Shown: positions 25,774 through 35,074, counted from the first letter of the stretch. The stretch: DNA of 64,000 nt from CBDBBY01 sp965203795 (GCA_965203795.1 OZ241915.1:1860001-1924000); one strand, 5' to 3'. The notes: generated by a model not told the origin, from the letters alone. Made by a program: numbers and translations.

Positions 25774-27594
25774 ATGAACCCGGAGGAGCTTGTCGAACGC
25801 CTCAAGGGGCACGAATGGACCGATTTCGAAGTCAAGCTGGCCCAGCGCGGCGTGCCCGATTCGGCTTATGAAACGGTCTCGGCCTTTTCCAACACCGAGG
25901 GCGGGTGGCTGGTTTTCGGCGTCCGGGATGCCGCGGGTGGATTCGAAATCGTCGGCGTCCACGACGTGGACAAAGTCCAGAACGACTTTCTTAGCGTCCT
26001 CCGTTCGGGCCAGAAACTGAACCGCGTCGTGGCGGCGCGGGCAGGGCTGATTGATGACAACGGCAGGGCACTTCTGATCTTCCACATTCCCGAAGCGCGG
26101 CGGCAGGACAAGCCAGTCTATCTCAGTCATGACATCCGCAGATCGTTCGTCCGCCGCGGCGCTGGAGACGAGCGCTGCACAATGGCGGAGATCAGTCGGA
26201 TGCTGCAGGACGCGGCGGACGAACGCCATGACGCGGAAACCATCGATCTCGATCCAGCACACTGCTTCGACGACGAGTCCCTGCGCTGGTATCGGAAGCT
26301 GTTCAAGGATCGGAATCCGGATCACGACGACTCGTTGTCGCATCTGGAATTCCTGCGACATTGGGGACTCGTTGTCGAAGCCAACGACAGGATGTTGCCG
26401 ATACGCGCGGCGATTCTCCTGTTCGGCACAGATCCCGCATTTCGCCAACTGCTGCCCCGTCCGGTCGTGGACTTGCAGTGGAGTCGCGGCGACTGGTCGG
26501 AAATCCTGCCGGAGGAGCGCTGGTCCGACCGACTGGTGATTGAGGTCAACCTTGTGAAAGCCTGGAATGCGCTCGTCGACCGCTACATGCAGCGCACGGA
26601 GAAACCCTTCTCCGTCGATCCGAAAACGCTGCGGCGGGAGAACCGCCCGCCGGATTACATCGCCTTCCGGGAAGCGGCGATCAACCTGTTGATCCACCAA
26701 GACTATGCCGATCATGGGCGCAAGCCCGTGATCCGGTTCTTCGACGACCGCACGATTCTGTGGAATCCGGGCGATGCCTTCGCATCGAACGAGGAACTCA
26801 TGGAACCCGGCGAGCGGGAGGTCCGCAACCCCCGGGTCGTCGCCGTCTTCCGTCGGATCGGATTGAGCGAACAGGCCGGGACCGGCCTCCGCGCCATTTT
26901 CGGCACTTGGCGTCAGCTCGGACTCGTTCCGCCGGTAATCGAGAACGACAAGGCGCGGAAAACCTTCCAACTGACCCTCGTCAAAGACGAGCTGCTATCC
27001 GAAGAACAGATGCTGTTTCAGGCTGGGCTCGGCGTCGGCCTTGATGAGGCCGAGGCCAGGGTGTTTGCCTTCGTTCGTCGAGAAGGCGAAGCGACTATGG
27101 CGCAATTCAAGGCGGTTACTGGGCTTTCCGGACCAGACGCCGCCGAGGTCGCAGAGCGGTTGGCGACGCAGAGGCTGATCGAACCCCTAGGGACCGGCGG
27201 ACGCTACGCGCTTGCGGAGCACCTGAGGGAACCTCTCGCGCGAACCGATCAAGTCGACGCACAGGTCGACGCGGACCGCGCCGACTTGATCACTGCACAA
27301 GTTGACCGCGCGCGGGGGAACTTGTCCACTGCACAAGTCGAACCACTGGCAGAGTTGTCGAAGACGCATCGGGCAATCATACACTACTGCGACGTGCCGA
27401 GACGCTTGACGGAGGTCATGGCCGCTCTCGGCTTCGCCAATCGCGGGCACTTCAAGAAACATCATCTGGATCCGCTGGTCAGCGCGGGCGTCGTCGCCGT
27501 GACCCACCCGAACCAGCCCAACCACCCGGACCAAGCCTATGTGCTGACCGAGGCCGGCGCCGCGCTCAAAGCCCGCCAAGTGAACGGGAACTGA
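25774..27594 (+). CDS. AlbA_2 / HATPase_c_4 ATP-binding regulator-like protein
   Basis: This 606-residue protein has three parts. An AlbA_2 (Schlafen-like) domain occupies about residues 12-140, with TDFEVKLAQRGVPDSAYETV, then SAFSNTEGGWLVFGVRD. A central ATPase region has the N-box REAAINLLIHQDY (about 299-311) and RTILWNPGDAF. A carboxy part carries winged-helix-like segments. The linker (about 490-526) holds three AQVD/AQVE repeats, similar to repeated QV-rich linkers in this family. Such proteins often sit next to DNA methylases, helicases or restriction genes in defence islands, as here, four bases before the methylase gene. Its role is not established; nucleic-acid binding and ATP-dependent regulation are inferred. 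Confidence 0.85.
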   Translation: MNPEELVERLKGHEWTDFEVKLAQRGVPDSAYETVSAFSNTEGGWLVFGVRDAAGGFEIVGVHDVDKVQNDFLSVLRSGQKLNRVVAARAGLIDDNGRALLIFHIPEARRQDKPVYLSHDIRRSFVRRGAGDERCTMAEISRMLQDAADERHDAETIDLDPAHCFDDESLRWYRKLFKDRNPDHDDSLSHLEFLRHWGLVVEANDRMLPIRAAILLFGTDPAFRQLLPRPVVDLQWSRGDWSEILPEERWSDRLVIEVNLVKAWNALVDRYMQRTEKPFSVDPKTLRRENRPPDYIAFREAAINLLIHQDYADHGRKPVIRFFDDRTILWNPGDAFASNEELMEPGEREVRNPRVVAVFRRIGLSEQAGTGLRAIFGTWRQLGLVPPVIENDKARKTFQLTLVKDELLSEEQMLFQAGLGVGLDEAEARVFAFVRREGEATMAQFKAVTGLSGPDAAEVAERLATQRLIEPLGTGGRYALAEHLREPLARTDQVDAQVDADRADLITAQVDRARGNLSTAQVEPLAELSKTHRAIIHYCDVPRRLTEVMAALGFANRGHFKKHHLDPLVSAGVVAVTHPNQPNHPDQAYVLTEAGAALKARQVNGN

Positions 27595-27598
27595 CCGG

Positions 27599-30589
27599 AT
27601 GGTGCGCCGCGAGGCCGAGTATCGGATCGGTCGGCCGTTCCGCGGCCATTTGGGACAGCACAAGACGTACGGGAAATGCCAGAAGGAACTGGCGGAAGCC
27701 GAACGCGGCCAGCCGGTCGAATGCCTAGGGCTGGCCTTCAAGGAAGAAGATGAGCGGCGCACCCATTTCCTCGTCGAACTTCGCAAGGGGCTGGAGGAGC
27801 TGCGCGCGAAGCTCGGCGGCGTACCGTTCGCAGGCGTCGAAGACGCGGTGGCCCGCATGGCAGCCATCACGCATTGGCCGATGGGCGACAAAGCGCATCT
27901 TCGAGACCTCGCCGAGAGCATGGCACGAACTGATCGGTCGGCGGATCTGCTGCAACGCTGGAAGGACGAGGTCGGGTTTCCGCACGGCGAGATCAAGGAC
28001 ATCCTGAATCTGTCCGATCCGCCTTGGCATACCGCCTGCCCCAACCCGTTCCTGGGCGCGTTCGCGGCGGCTGGCCGCAAGCCCTGCGACTCAGCGGAAC
28101 CCTATCGCCGTAGGTCCTTCGCGGTTGATGTCGGGAACGGCAATACCCGCCCCGTCAATCGGGCGAACGGCTACCACACCAAAGCCCCGCATGTGGCGAT
28201 CATCCCTTCGATCCTGCACTATACGAACCCCGGCGACCTGGTGCTGGACGGGTTCGCTGGCTCCGGGATGACCGGCGTCGCAGCGCGATGGTGCGGAACC
28301 GCGCCGGAGAGCTGGCGGAACGAGCTTGAAGCGCACTGGGCGGAGGAGGGACTCAGCAAGCCGCGCTGGGGCAGTCGGCGCGCGATAATGAACGATCTTG
28401 CGCCAGCTGCCGGCTTTGCCGCCGCCAACCACGCTCTGCCCCTCAACGTCGATGCCTTCGCCGATGCTGGCCGCGTGCTGCTCGGCGAAGTGGAGCACGA
28501 GATTGGCTGGATGTATGAGACCCTGCATGCCGACGGCAAGGCCAGCGGACGGATCGAATACGCCGTCTGGAGCGAAGTGTTCTCGTGTCCTGCGTGCGTT
28601 GGCGAGATCGCGTTCCGAGAAGAACCATTGGATCGGACGACTGGCAGGGTCAGGGACGGATTTACCTGCCCGAATTGTGATGCCTCTCTGGCCAACAGCA
28701 AGATGGAACGGGTGTTCCGATCCGATATGGACGCGGCCACCGGGCAAACACGGAGACACGCCATCTTCAGGCCGACGCTTATCCGGTACGAGGCGGACGG
28801 CCAAGCGTACACGAAAATACCGGACGCCAACGATCTGAACCTCATGCGGCGGATTGAGGAATCGCCACTTCCAGCGGAGGTTCCGACGAAACGCATCCCT
28901 GTCGAAAGCATACATCGTGGCTCGCGTCTGGCTTCGAAGGGAATCACCCACGCCCACCATTTGTTCGTTCCCCGCGCGGCGCATGCTCTGGCGGCGATGC
29001 GGCGACGAGCCGATGTCCATCCCGATCCCCGCATTCGGCATATGCTCATTCATCTCATTGCGCAGGGAATATCCACGTTTTCCCTTCTGAACAGATATCG
29101 CCCAAACAAGGGGTCCCAAGCGAACCAAGCGTCGAGTAGCGGTTACCGCATTCCTTCGCGAATCGCCGAGCCATCGGTTCGGCATGGATTTGAAAGCAAG
29201 CTGTCCGGTATTGCTGATGCGTTTCGAAGTGAATCAAAAGAATGCAATTGCTTCTGCATCGGAACCGCAAGCACGACCGCACCGCTCGGGCTGCCCGCCG
29301 ACTCGGTCGATTACGTCTTCACCGACCCGCCGTTCAGCGAGAGCATCCACTATGCTGATCTCAACTTCCTGGTGGAATCCTGGCACCGAGTGCTGACCAA
29401 CGCCGCGCCGGAAACCGTCGTCAACCGCTTCGAAGGCAAGGGGCTGCCCGAATGCCAGCGGCTTATGCGGCGCTGCTTCAAGGAGTACAACCGCGTGCTC
29501 AAGCCGGGGCGCTGGATCACCATCGTCTTCCACAACTCCAAGGCCTCCGTCTGGACCGCGATTCAGGAAGCCCTGCTCGCCGCAGGATTTGTCGTCGCCG
29601 ATGTACGGGCATTGGACAAGCGACAGGGATCTTTCCGGCAGGTCACCGGCTCCGCGGTCAAGCAGGATCTCGTGATTTCCGCATACAAGCCCGACAACGG
29701 GCTGGAGGAGCGCTTTGCCCTCGAACGCGGGACCGAGAAAGGCGTCTGGGATTTCGTGCGCACCCATCTGGGCCGATTGCCTGCATTCGTGCGCAAGAAC
29801 GGCAGCGCCGAGGTTGTCGCCGAACGCCAGCCGCATCGGCTTTTCGACCGCATGGTCGCCTTCCATGTGCTGCGCGACGCGACGGTTCCGCTGACGGTCG
29901 GCGAGTTCCTTTCCGGCCTCGCCCGGTTGTTCCCCGAACGCAACGGCATGGCGTTCCTGCCCGATCAGGTAGCCGATTACGACAAGAGGCGCACGGCGGT
30001 CGCGGAAATGGCACAGCTAAAGATCGACATCGTCGATGAATCCTCCGCCATCCAGTGGCTCACACAGCACTTGGACCGCAAGCCCCTGAGCTACCAAGAG
30101 GTCCAACCCCAGTTCCTGGGCGAAATTGCAGGCTGGCGGAAGCATGAGAAGATGCCCGGACTATCAGAGATGCTGGAGCAGAACTTCCTGCGCTACGACG
30201 GCACGGGTGCCATTCCGATCCAGATTCGTGCCTTTCTGGCAGCCAAGTTCAAGGAGCTGCGGAATCTTGCCAAGAACCATCCGGCCCTGCGCGCAAAGGC
30301 GAAGGACCGCTGGTACGTCCCCGATCCGAACAAGGCCGCCGACATGGAGAAGCGGCGCACCCGCGCATTGCTGCGCGAATTCGAGATATACCGCAGATCC
30401 CCCGAAAGGCACCTGAACTGCTTCCGCATGGAGGCAATGCGGGCCGGCTTCTTCGAGGCTTGGCGGGACCGGGACTACGAAGCAATCGTCCAAGTCGCGG
30501 AAAGGCTTCCGGAAACTGCGCTTCACGAAGACCCGAAGCTCCTTTTCTGGTACGATCAGGCGCTGGCGCGCTTGGGAGCGCAAGCATGA
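27599..30589 (+). CDS. Large adenine-specific DNA methylase with Zn-ribbon (COG1743-like)
   Basis: This is a 996-residue SAM-dependent DNA methyltransferase. SAM motif I is LDGFAGSGMTG (about 216-226) and the catalytic motif IV is DYVFTDPPFSES (about 571-582), in an order found in N4-cytosine/N6-adenine methylases. About 350 residues separate them and include a four-cysteine zinc ribbon (CPAC at about 331, CPNC at about 359). An earlier NLSDPPWHTACPNPFL (about 136-151) is also a family feature of Zn-ribbon methylases. The carboxy-terminal 300 residues are charged, helical and unassigned. No restriction nuclease is visible beside it. It forms a tight pair with the AlbA_2 gene. Confidence 0.85.
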   Translation: MVRREAEYRIGRPFRGHLGQHKTYGKCQKELAEAERGQPVECLGLAFKEEDERRTHFLVELRKGLEELRAKLGGVPFAGVEDAVARMAAITHWPMGDKAHLRDLAESMARTDRSADLLQRWKDEVGFPHGEIKDILNLSDPPWHTACPNPFLGAFAAAGRKPCDSAEPYRRRSFAVDVGNGNTRPVNRANGYHTKAPHVAIIPSILHYTNPGDLVLDGFAGSGMTGVAARWCGTAPESWRNELEAHWAEEGLSKPRWGSRRAIMNDLAPAAGFAAANHALPLNVDAFADAGRVLLGEVEHEIGWMYETLHADGKASGRIEYAVWSEVFSCPACVGEIAFREEPLDRTTGRVRDGFTCPNCDASLANSKMERVFRSDMDAATGQTRRHAIFRPTLIRYEADGQAYTKIPDANDLNLMRRIEESPLPAEVPTKRIPVESIHRGSRLASKGITHAHHLFVPRAAHALAAMRRRADVHPDPRIRHMLIHLIAQGISTFSLLNRYRPNKGSQANQASSSGYRIPSRIAEPSVRHGFESKLSGIADAFRSESKECNCFCIGTASTTAPLGLPADSVDYVFTDPPFSESIHYADLNFLVESWHRVLTNAAPETVVNRFEGKGLPECQRLMRRCFKEYNRVLKPGRWITIVFHNSKASVWTAIQEALLAAGFVVADVRALDKRQGSFRQVTGSAVKQDLVISAYKPDNGLEERFALERGTEKGVWDFVRTHLGRLPAFVRKNGSAEVVAERQPHRLFDRMVAFHVLRDATVPLTVGEFLSGLARLFPERNGMAFLPDQVADYDKRRTAVAEMAQLKIDIVDESSAIQWLTQHLDRKPLSYQEVQPQFLGEIAGWRKHEKMPGLSEMLEQNFLRYDGTGAIPIQIRAFLAAKFKELRNLAKNHPALRAKAKDRWYVPDPNKAADMEKRRTRALLREFEIYRRSPERHLNCFRMEAMRAGFFEAWRDRDYEAIVQVAERLPETALHEDPKLLFWYDQALARLGAQA

Positions 30590-30903
30590 CGCCGCCAATG
30601 CGAAGTTGGAGCGGTTCGCTTCCTGAATAGACCGGGCCGGTTTCATAAGGGCCGCCTGCGACGCCAGCGGGGGCGGCATCAGCTTCGCCAAAAAAATTGT
30701 CCGCTCCTTCGTGCCGCCCGGGGATGCCATCGGGAGGCTGTCCACTCGTTGGCGCGGAAGCTCGGAGCGCGAAGTCAGAGTTTATCGATAATGGCGACGC
30801 TCGGCGCTTCGTTGTCGACCATGTGGCCGTCGCGAGCCCAGCGTGCGTCAAATGACGCGCCCAACATAGCTGGTGTACCAACTCATACAACCTACCCTGA
30901 ATC
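30590..30903. other. Non-coding stretch downstream of methylase
   Basis: No supported gene on either strand. It separates the methylase from an IS scar and may include the terminator of the module, but no clear hairpin with U-tract was seen. Confidence 0.4.
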
Positions 30904-31090
30904 GACGGGTGCATCCCATTTTTCGTGGTCAGGTGGCAGCGCCGCGGCAGGCCATCCAATCGACGAAGTCGATCCAGAATTTGATGGCGAGCAGGGTACT
31001 GGTGCCCGCTTTCGACCGGCGGCAGCTCGAACGCTTGAACCGGCTCCCGACGATCCGCATGCTGGAAGCCGCCACCCCGTCGATTCGAAG
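30904..31090 (-). mobile_element. ISKra4-type IS remnant (end plus transposase 3' tail)
   Basis: The left edge reads GGGTGCATCCCATTTTTCG, related to the ends at 2904 and 36747. Inside, the minus strand encodes MRIVGSRFKRSSCRRSKAG followed by WIDFVDWMACRGAAT. This matches the last 45 residues of the ISKra4-type transposase at 36769-36925, with about nine residues missing. Everything upstream is lost. It shows that an ISKra4-family element once landed beside the methylase module. Confidence 0.7.
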
Positions 31091-31223
31091 AGCGCTCCGC
31101 CGGCGAGAACGCCTGAGGGGAGCGAGTATTCCGCTTGCGCTGACCGAACGCCTTCGTCCATCCAGATTGCGGCAACGCGGACGAGCGAAACGAATGGCCC
31201 AATCGTCGGAGAGGCTATCGACC

Positions 31224-31514
31224 ATGAAGAACATCAACCTGTCCGTCGACGAAGAGACCTACCGGCTCGCCAAGATTCGGGCCACCAAACAGGGCATGTC
31301 AGTGCCCGGGCTGGTGCACGACTTTCTTGTCTGGTTCGTTCAACAGAACCGCGATGGGAGCGCGGGCAGCGACCCGACGGGAAAGTCCGATGCCGGTCGC
31401 CGCAGCAAATCATTGAGCGAATTGTTCGCAAATTTCGATGCGCGCGGCGTAGGGCTTCGCATGGCGGACAACTTGCCGCGAGACGCCTTGCATCGACGCG
31501 ACGCCACCGGTTGA
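31224..31514 (+). CDS. Ribbon-helix-helix antitoxin-like protein (VapB type)
   Basis: The 96-residue protein opens MKNINLSVDEETYRLAKIRA followed by TKQGMSVPGLVHDFLVWFV. This is a ribbon-helix-helix DNA-binding domain such as precedes PIN-domain toxins. The rest is polar. The start ATG at 31224 has GAGAGG upstream. A PIN-like amino end (VDINILHYAVK) begins at its stop codon but is truncated, so the antitoxin appears to have lost its toxin. It may be a solitary antitoxin remnant that still could be expressed. Confidence 0.65.
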   Translation: MKNINLSVDEETYRLAKIRATKQGMSVPGLVHDFLVWFVQQNRDGSAGSDPTGKSDAGRRSKSLSELFANFDARGVGLRMADNLPRDALHRRDATG

Positions 31515-31544
31515 CATCAATATCCTGCACTATGCCGTCAAGGC
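31507..31544 (+). pseudogene. VapC/PIN-domain toxin, 5' remnant
   Basis: Immediately overlapping the antitoxin stop, the plus strand encodes PPVDINILHYAVKA. This resembles the first strand of PIN-domain toxins (FVDTNILLYA), which supplies the first catalytic aspartate. The match ends after about 13 residues where unrelated sequence begins. Position and frame fit the standard vapB-vapC order, but the fragment is short, so the call is tentative. Confidence 0.45.
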
Positions 31545-31676
31545 CTACTGGGCGAAGCGTAGAACGAGGCACATCTCGTCATACTTCCTCATGGTCTGCT
31601 TCGACACGACCCCCACGTCGGTCAATCCCTGAGCCGTCTCGTGAATGGCCGCCATGGCTTCGCTCTTGTTCCGCAT
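31545..31676 (-). pseudogene. XRE/HigA-type antitoxin, truncated 5' remnant
   Basis: A 43-residue minus-strand frame reads MRNKSEAMAAIHETAQGLTD followed by VGVVSKQTMRKYDEMCL. This is the standard amino end of HigA-like antitoxins of about 95-100 residues (AIHETaxxLxxxGxxxKxTMRxFDExCL). The helix-turn-helix part is missing and the frame stops at the junction with the PIN remnant. Two toxin-antitoxin loci have thus been joined tail to tail by a deletion. Confidence 0.65.
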
Positions 31677-31840
31677 AGTCGTTGTCATTGCATGTCACGT
31701 CGATAGCCATTCAGTTGCTGAAGCTGCCGCGAGACCCGCTTCGGACATTCCGCGTATTGTCCTTGCCAGCGTCTGGAAGCCGCCAAGCCTGCCACGCCCC
31801 TCATCGCGACCGGCGGAGAGCCTGAATCGCTTGCACCCCG

Positions 31841-32995
31841 TCACAGGCGCTCGCTCGGGAGAGTCTTCCATTCGCCTCCACCGGCCGAGGAAGCCGCCGT
31901 CGCGTGAACCATTTCCACCATGTGCCGACCGTCGGCGAAGCTGGGGAATTCAAGACTGAGTTCGTCGGGATGGCCGCCGGTCCGGCGGGCGGAAAGCACT
32001 TCGGCGAGATCGCGATAAAGGTTCGCGAATGCCAGCACCATTCCTTCCGGATGGCCCTCGGCAATCCTGTTCGCACGTACCGCGGCCGGAGACAGGCCCG
32101 CGGACCCGCGCTCAAGAACCCTGGTCGCCTTGCCCAGCGGTGTCCATCGCAACTGGTCCGGATGCTCCTGCATCCAGTCGAGGCCGCCCTTCTCGCCGAA
32201 CACCTTGATCCCGAGACCGTGCGTTCGCCCTATTGCCAGCCCGCTCACCCACATTCTTCCGACAGCGCCGTCCGTCGTCCGGAACGCGACCAGCGCATCG
32301 TCCTCCAGCTGGCGCCCGGGAACCCCGTGCGCGAAATCCGCCGATACGGAGCGGACCCGCTGCCCCGTCACGTAGGTCGCGAGATGCATTGCGTGGCTTC
32401 CCAAGTCGGCCACCGCGCAGGAGACTCCGGCCTGCTCCGGGTCGAACCGCCACCGGACCCGCGGATTGTCCTCGTCCGAGGCGTCGGCAAGAAAGCCTCC
32501 GGCGAACTCCGAGTGAACGACGCGAACCTGCCCTACCGCCCCCTGCAGGATCATGGCCCGCATCTGACGGACCATCGGATACCCGGTGTAGCCGAAATTC
32601 ACCGCAGCCACGGCGTTCCTAGCTTCCGCTATAGCCTCGAGTTCGCGGGCTTCGTTCGCTGCCGTGGTCAAAGGCTTTTCGCAAAGAACGCCAAACCCTG
32701 CGTTTAGGAACGCTTTCGCGATTTCAAAGTGCGTGGAGTTCGGCGTCGCGATCGTGACCAGATCCGGCCGGTCGTCCCTCGCGGCCTCCCGCTCAAGCAT
32801 CTCGCGCCAGTCGTCATAAGCGCGGCTCGTATCCAAGCCTAGGCGGGCGGCGAACGCCCATCCTCTCTCGGGGTCAATGTCCATGGCGGACGCCACGAAT
32901 TCGAACCGCCGGTCGAGCACCGCTCCCGCACGGTGCGCGAAGCCGATCTGGCTGCCCTCGCCTCCGCCTACTAAGCCCCACTTCAGGCTGCGCAT
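31841..32995 (-). CDS. Gfo/Idh/MocA-family oxidoreductase
   Basis: This NAD(P)-dependent sugar or cyclitol dehydrogenase has 384 residues. The Rossmann opening is LKWGLVGGGEGSQIGFAHRA. The family lysine is in VLCEKPLTTAANEA, and the Gfo/Idh carboxy domain includes DLGSHAMHLATYVTG, with the catalytic histidine region. I chose ATG 32995 because the Rossmann strand starts immediately after it; the frame is open 120 bases further upstream. It is divergent from the neighbouring hydroxyacid dehydrogenase, about 200 bases apart, where promoters for both should lie. Confidence 0.88.
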   Translation of the reverse strand: MRSLKWGLVGGGEGSQIGFAHRAGAVLDRRFEFVASAMDIDPERGWAFAARLGLDTSRAYDDWREMLEREAARDDRPDLVTIATPNSTHFEIAKAFLNAGFGVLCEKPLTTAANEARELEAIAEARNAVAAVNFGYTGYPMVRQMRAMILQGAVGQVRVVHSEFAGGFLADASDEDNPRVRWRFDPEQAGVSCAVADLGSHAMHLATYVTGQRVRSVSADFAHGVPGRQLEDDALVAFRTTDGAVGRMWVSGLAIGRTHGLGIKVFGEKGGLDWMQEHPDQLRWTPLGKATRVLERGSAGLSPAAVRANRIAEGHPEGMVLAFANLYRDLAEVLSARRTGGHPDELSLEFPSFADGRHMVEMVHATAASSAGGGEWKTLPSERL

Positions 32996-33198
32996 TAGGC
33001 CGTCCCTCGCGAATCTGCCGCAAACCGGCGTCTGGAAACCGCTTTCGCGCAAGGCGATAGTACATTCAACCAAGCCCCAGTCCCGCGCAGGATTTTCCGC
33101 TGTATCCGCAGCCACGGTTGAATTCCCGCGCCCTATGATTCATTTGACCCGTTGCGCCCACCGTGCTCCGCCTGCTCGCCGCTGCTGAGGAATTCGGA

Positions 33199-34158
33199 AT
33201 GAAGAGACTTCTCATCATTCAGCCTCTTGCCCCGTCCGCCATGTCGTTGCTGGACGAAAGGAAGGACGTGAGCTGGGAAGTCGTGAACGACGCGAGCCCC
33301 TCTGCTTTGATCCCTGCAATCAAGGAAGCCGACGCAGTGACGGTCCGCACGGCGGATCTTACGGAGGAGGTTCTTGCAAACGCCTCGAAACTGAAGGTGA
33401 TCGCGCGCCACGGGGTCGGGTACGACAACATTCCGATAAGCTACTGCACGGAGAGGAAAATCCCGGTCGCTTTGACAGTCGGCGCGAATGCCGTCTCGGT
33501 TGCCGAGCATACGATGTATCTGATCCTCGCCGCTGCCAAGCTGGGAGTCGAATCCGACGCTGCCGCAAGGGAGGGCCGATTCGCGGCAAGATCGGAGCTG
33601 ACGGGAGTCGAACTCTCCGGAAAGACGCTGCTTGTCGCGGGGTGCGGCCGGATCGGTCGCGAGCTAGTTCCCAGAGCCCGCGCGTTCGGGGTGAACCTGC
33701 TGATATTTGATCCTTATCTCAGAGGGCCCTTGCCCGAGGGCGCGGAGCGCACCGGAAGCCTGGATGAAGCGCTTCCACGCTCCGACATCCTGTCGCTCCA
33801 CCTGCCGCTGACCTCCGACACCAAGAACCTGATTGGAGAGCGCGAGCTTCGCCTGCTGCCGACAGGCGCTATCGTCGTGAACGCCAGCCGCGGCGGGCTG
33901 GTCGACGAGGACGCACTGCTGCGACTGATTCGATCGGGACATCTCATGTCCGCCGGACTGGACACGTTCGAGACCGAGCCGCTGCCCAGCGATTCGCCGC
34001 TCGCACGGGAGCGGCGAATCGTGATGAGCCCTCATTCCGCAGCGCTAACGACGGAATCGCTCCAAGCCATGGGAGAAATGACCGTGCAAAACGCGCTGGA
34101 CGGGATCGACGGCAAATTGGCGCGGAAAAACCTCGCGAATCCCGAAGCGCTCGATTGA
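33199..34158 (+). CDS. D-2-hydroxyacid / phosphoglycerate-type dehydrogenase
   Basis: This 319-residue member of the D-isomer 2-hydroxyacid dehydrogenase family has KLKVIARHGVGYDNIPI in the substrate domain and LLVAGCGRIGRELVPRARAF as its nucleotide motif. The catalytic Arg is in VNASRGGLVDEDAL, the Glu in FETEPLPSDSP and the His in MSPHSAALT. It resembles SerA catalytic domains but lacks the ACT regulatory domain, so a catabolic role is likelier. ATG 33199 follows GAGGAATTCGG; an upstream in-frame start at 33163 is less likely. Confidence 0.88.
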   Translation: MKRLLIIQPLAPSAMSLLDERKDVSWEVVNDASPSALIPAIKEADAVTVRTADLTEEVLANASKLKVIARHGVGYDNIPISYCTERKIPVALTVGANAVSVAEHTMYLILAAAKLGVESDAAAREGRFAARSELTGVELSGKTLLVAGCGRIGRELVPRARAFGVNLLIFDPYLRGPLPEGAERTGSLDEALPRSDILSLHLPLTSDTKNLIGERELRLLPTGAIVVNASRGGLVDEDALLRLIRSGHLMSAGLDTFETEPLPSDSPLARERRIVMSPHSAALTTESLQAMGEMTVQNALDGIDGKLARKNLANPEALD

Positions 34159-34228
34159 GTTCCCGCACGTCGCGCCCTCTGGCCGGGACAACCCGCCGAC
34201 CAGCGCGAACAATCGCCGCTCGCTTCCG

Positions 34229-35074
34229 TCAATAATAGTCGGGCACGAACGTCTGGTCGGACAGCGGCGGACGGATATACCCGCCCGCGTCGGTGCGGCT
34301 GGGCAGCTTGATCCGCTCCGGCGTTAGATCATCGTACGGGATCAAGCTGAGGAAGTGCCTGATGCAGTTCAGGCGGGCCAAGCGCTTGTTGTCCGCGTTC
34401 ACAACATGCCACGGTGCCTGCTTGATGTCCGTGTGGTCGAACATCTGATCCTTCGCCTTCGAGTACTCCACCCACAAGCGCCTTGATTCGAGATCCATGG
34501 GCGAAAGCTTCCAGCGCTTGTGCGGCTGTTCGATTCTGCTCTGGAAACGCTTTTCCTGCTCTTCGTCGGAAACGGAGAACCAGTACTTGATCAGTATGAT
34601 TCCGGAACGCACGAGCATGCGTTCGAAGACCGGGCAGGACCGCAGGAACTCCCAGTACTCGTCGTCCGTGCAGAAGCCCATGACGCGCTCGACCCCCGCG
34701 CGGTTGTACCAACTCCGGTCGAACAGCGCGATTTCGCCGTCGGCCGGCAGATGGGCGCAGTAGCGCTGGAAATACCATTGCCTGGTTTCGCGTTCGGTCG
34801 GCTGCGGCAGCGCGACAATCCGGCAGACCCTTGGATTCAGGAACTGGACTATCCTTTTGATCACGCCGCCTTTGCCGGCGGCGTCCCGCCCTTCGAAGAT
34901 CACGACGACCTTAAGCTCTTCGGCCTTTACCCATTCCTGAAGCTTGACCAGTTCGGTCTGCAGCCTGAACAGTTCGCGTTCGTAGAACGCTTTGCCCACG
35001 CGACGGCGCCTGCTTCGCCGTTCCGATTTGCCTTCTCCGGATCCGCTGCGCGCTGCCGCCTTCCCGTGTTTCAC
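34229..35074 (-). CDS. ppk2: Polyphosphate kinase 2 (PPK2)
   Basis: PPK2 transfers phosphate between polyphosphate and nucleotides. Walker A is FEGRDAAGKGG (60-70) and Walker B is IALFDRSWYNRAGVERVMGF with D119. The lid is ESRRLWVEYSKAKDQMFDHT, and TDIKQAPWHVVNADNKR is another family block. Length 281 fits class I PPK2. The first 28 residues are basic and low-complexity. It converges on the dehydrogenase gene with 70 bases between stops. Direction (GDP/ADP to GTP/ATP or reverse) cannot be told from sequence. Confidence 0.93.
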   Translation of the reverse strand: MKHGKAAARSGSGEGKSERRSRRRRVGKAFYERELFRLQTELVKLQEWVKAEELKVVVIFEGRDAAGKGGVIKRIVQFLNPRVCRIVALPQPTERETRQWYFQRYCAHLPADGEIALFDRSWYNRAGVERVMGFCTDDEYWEFLRSCPVFERMLVRSGIILIKYWFSVSDEEQEKRFQSRIEQPHKRWKLSPMDLESRRLWVEYSKAKDQMFDHTDIKQAPWHVVNADNKRLARLNCIRHFLSLIPYDDLTPERIKLPSRTDAGGYIRPPLSDQTFVPDYY

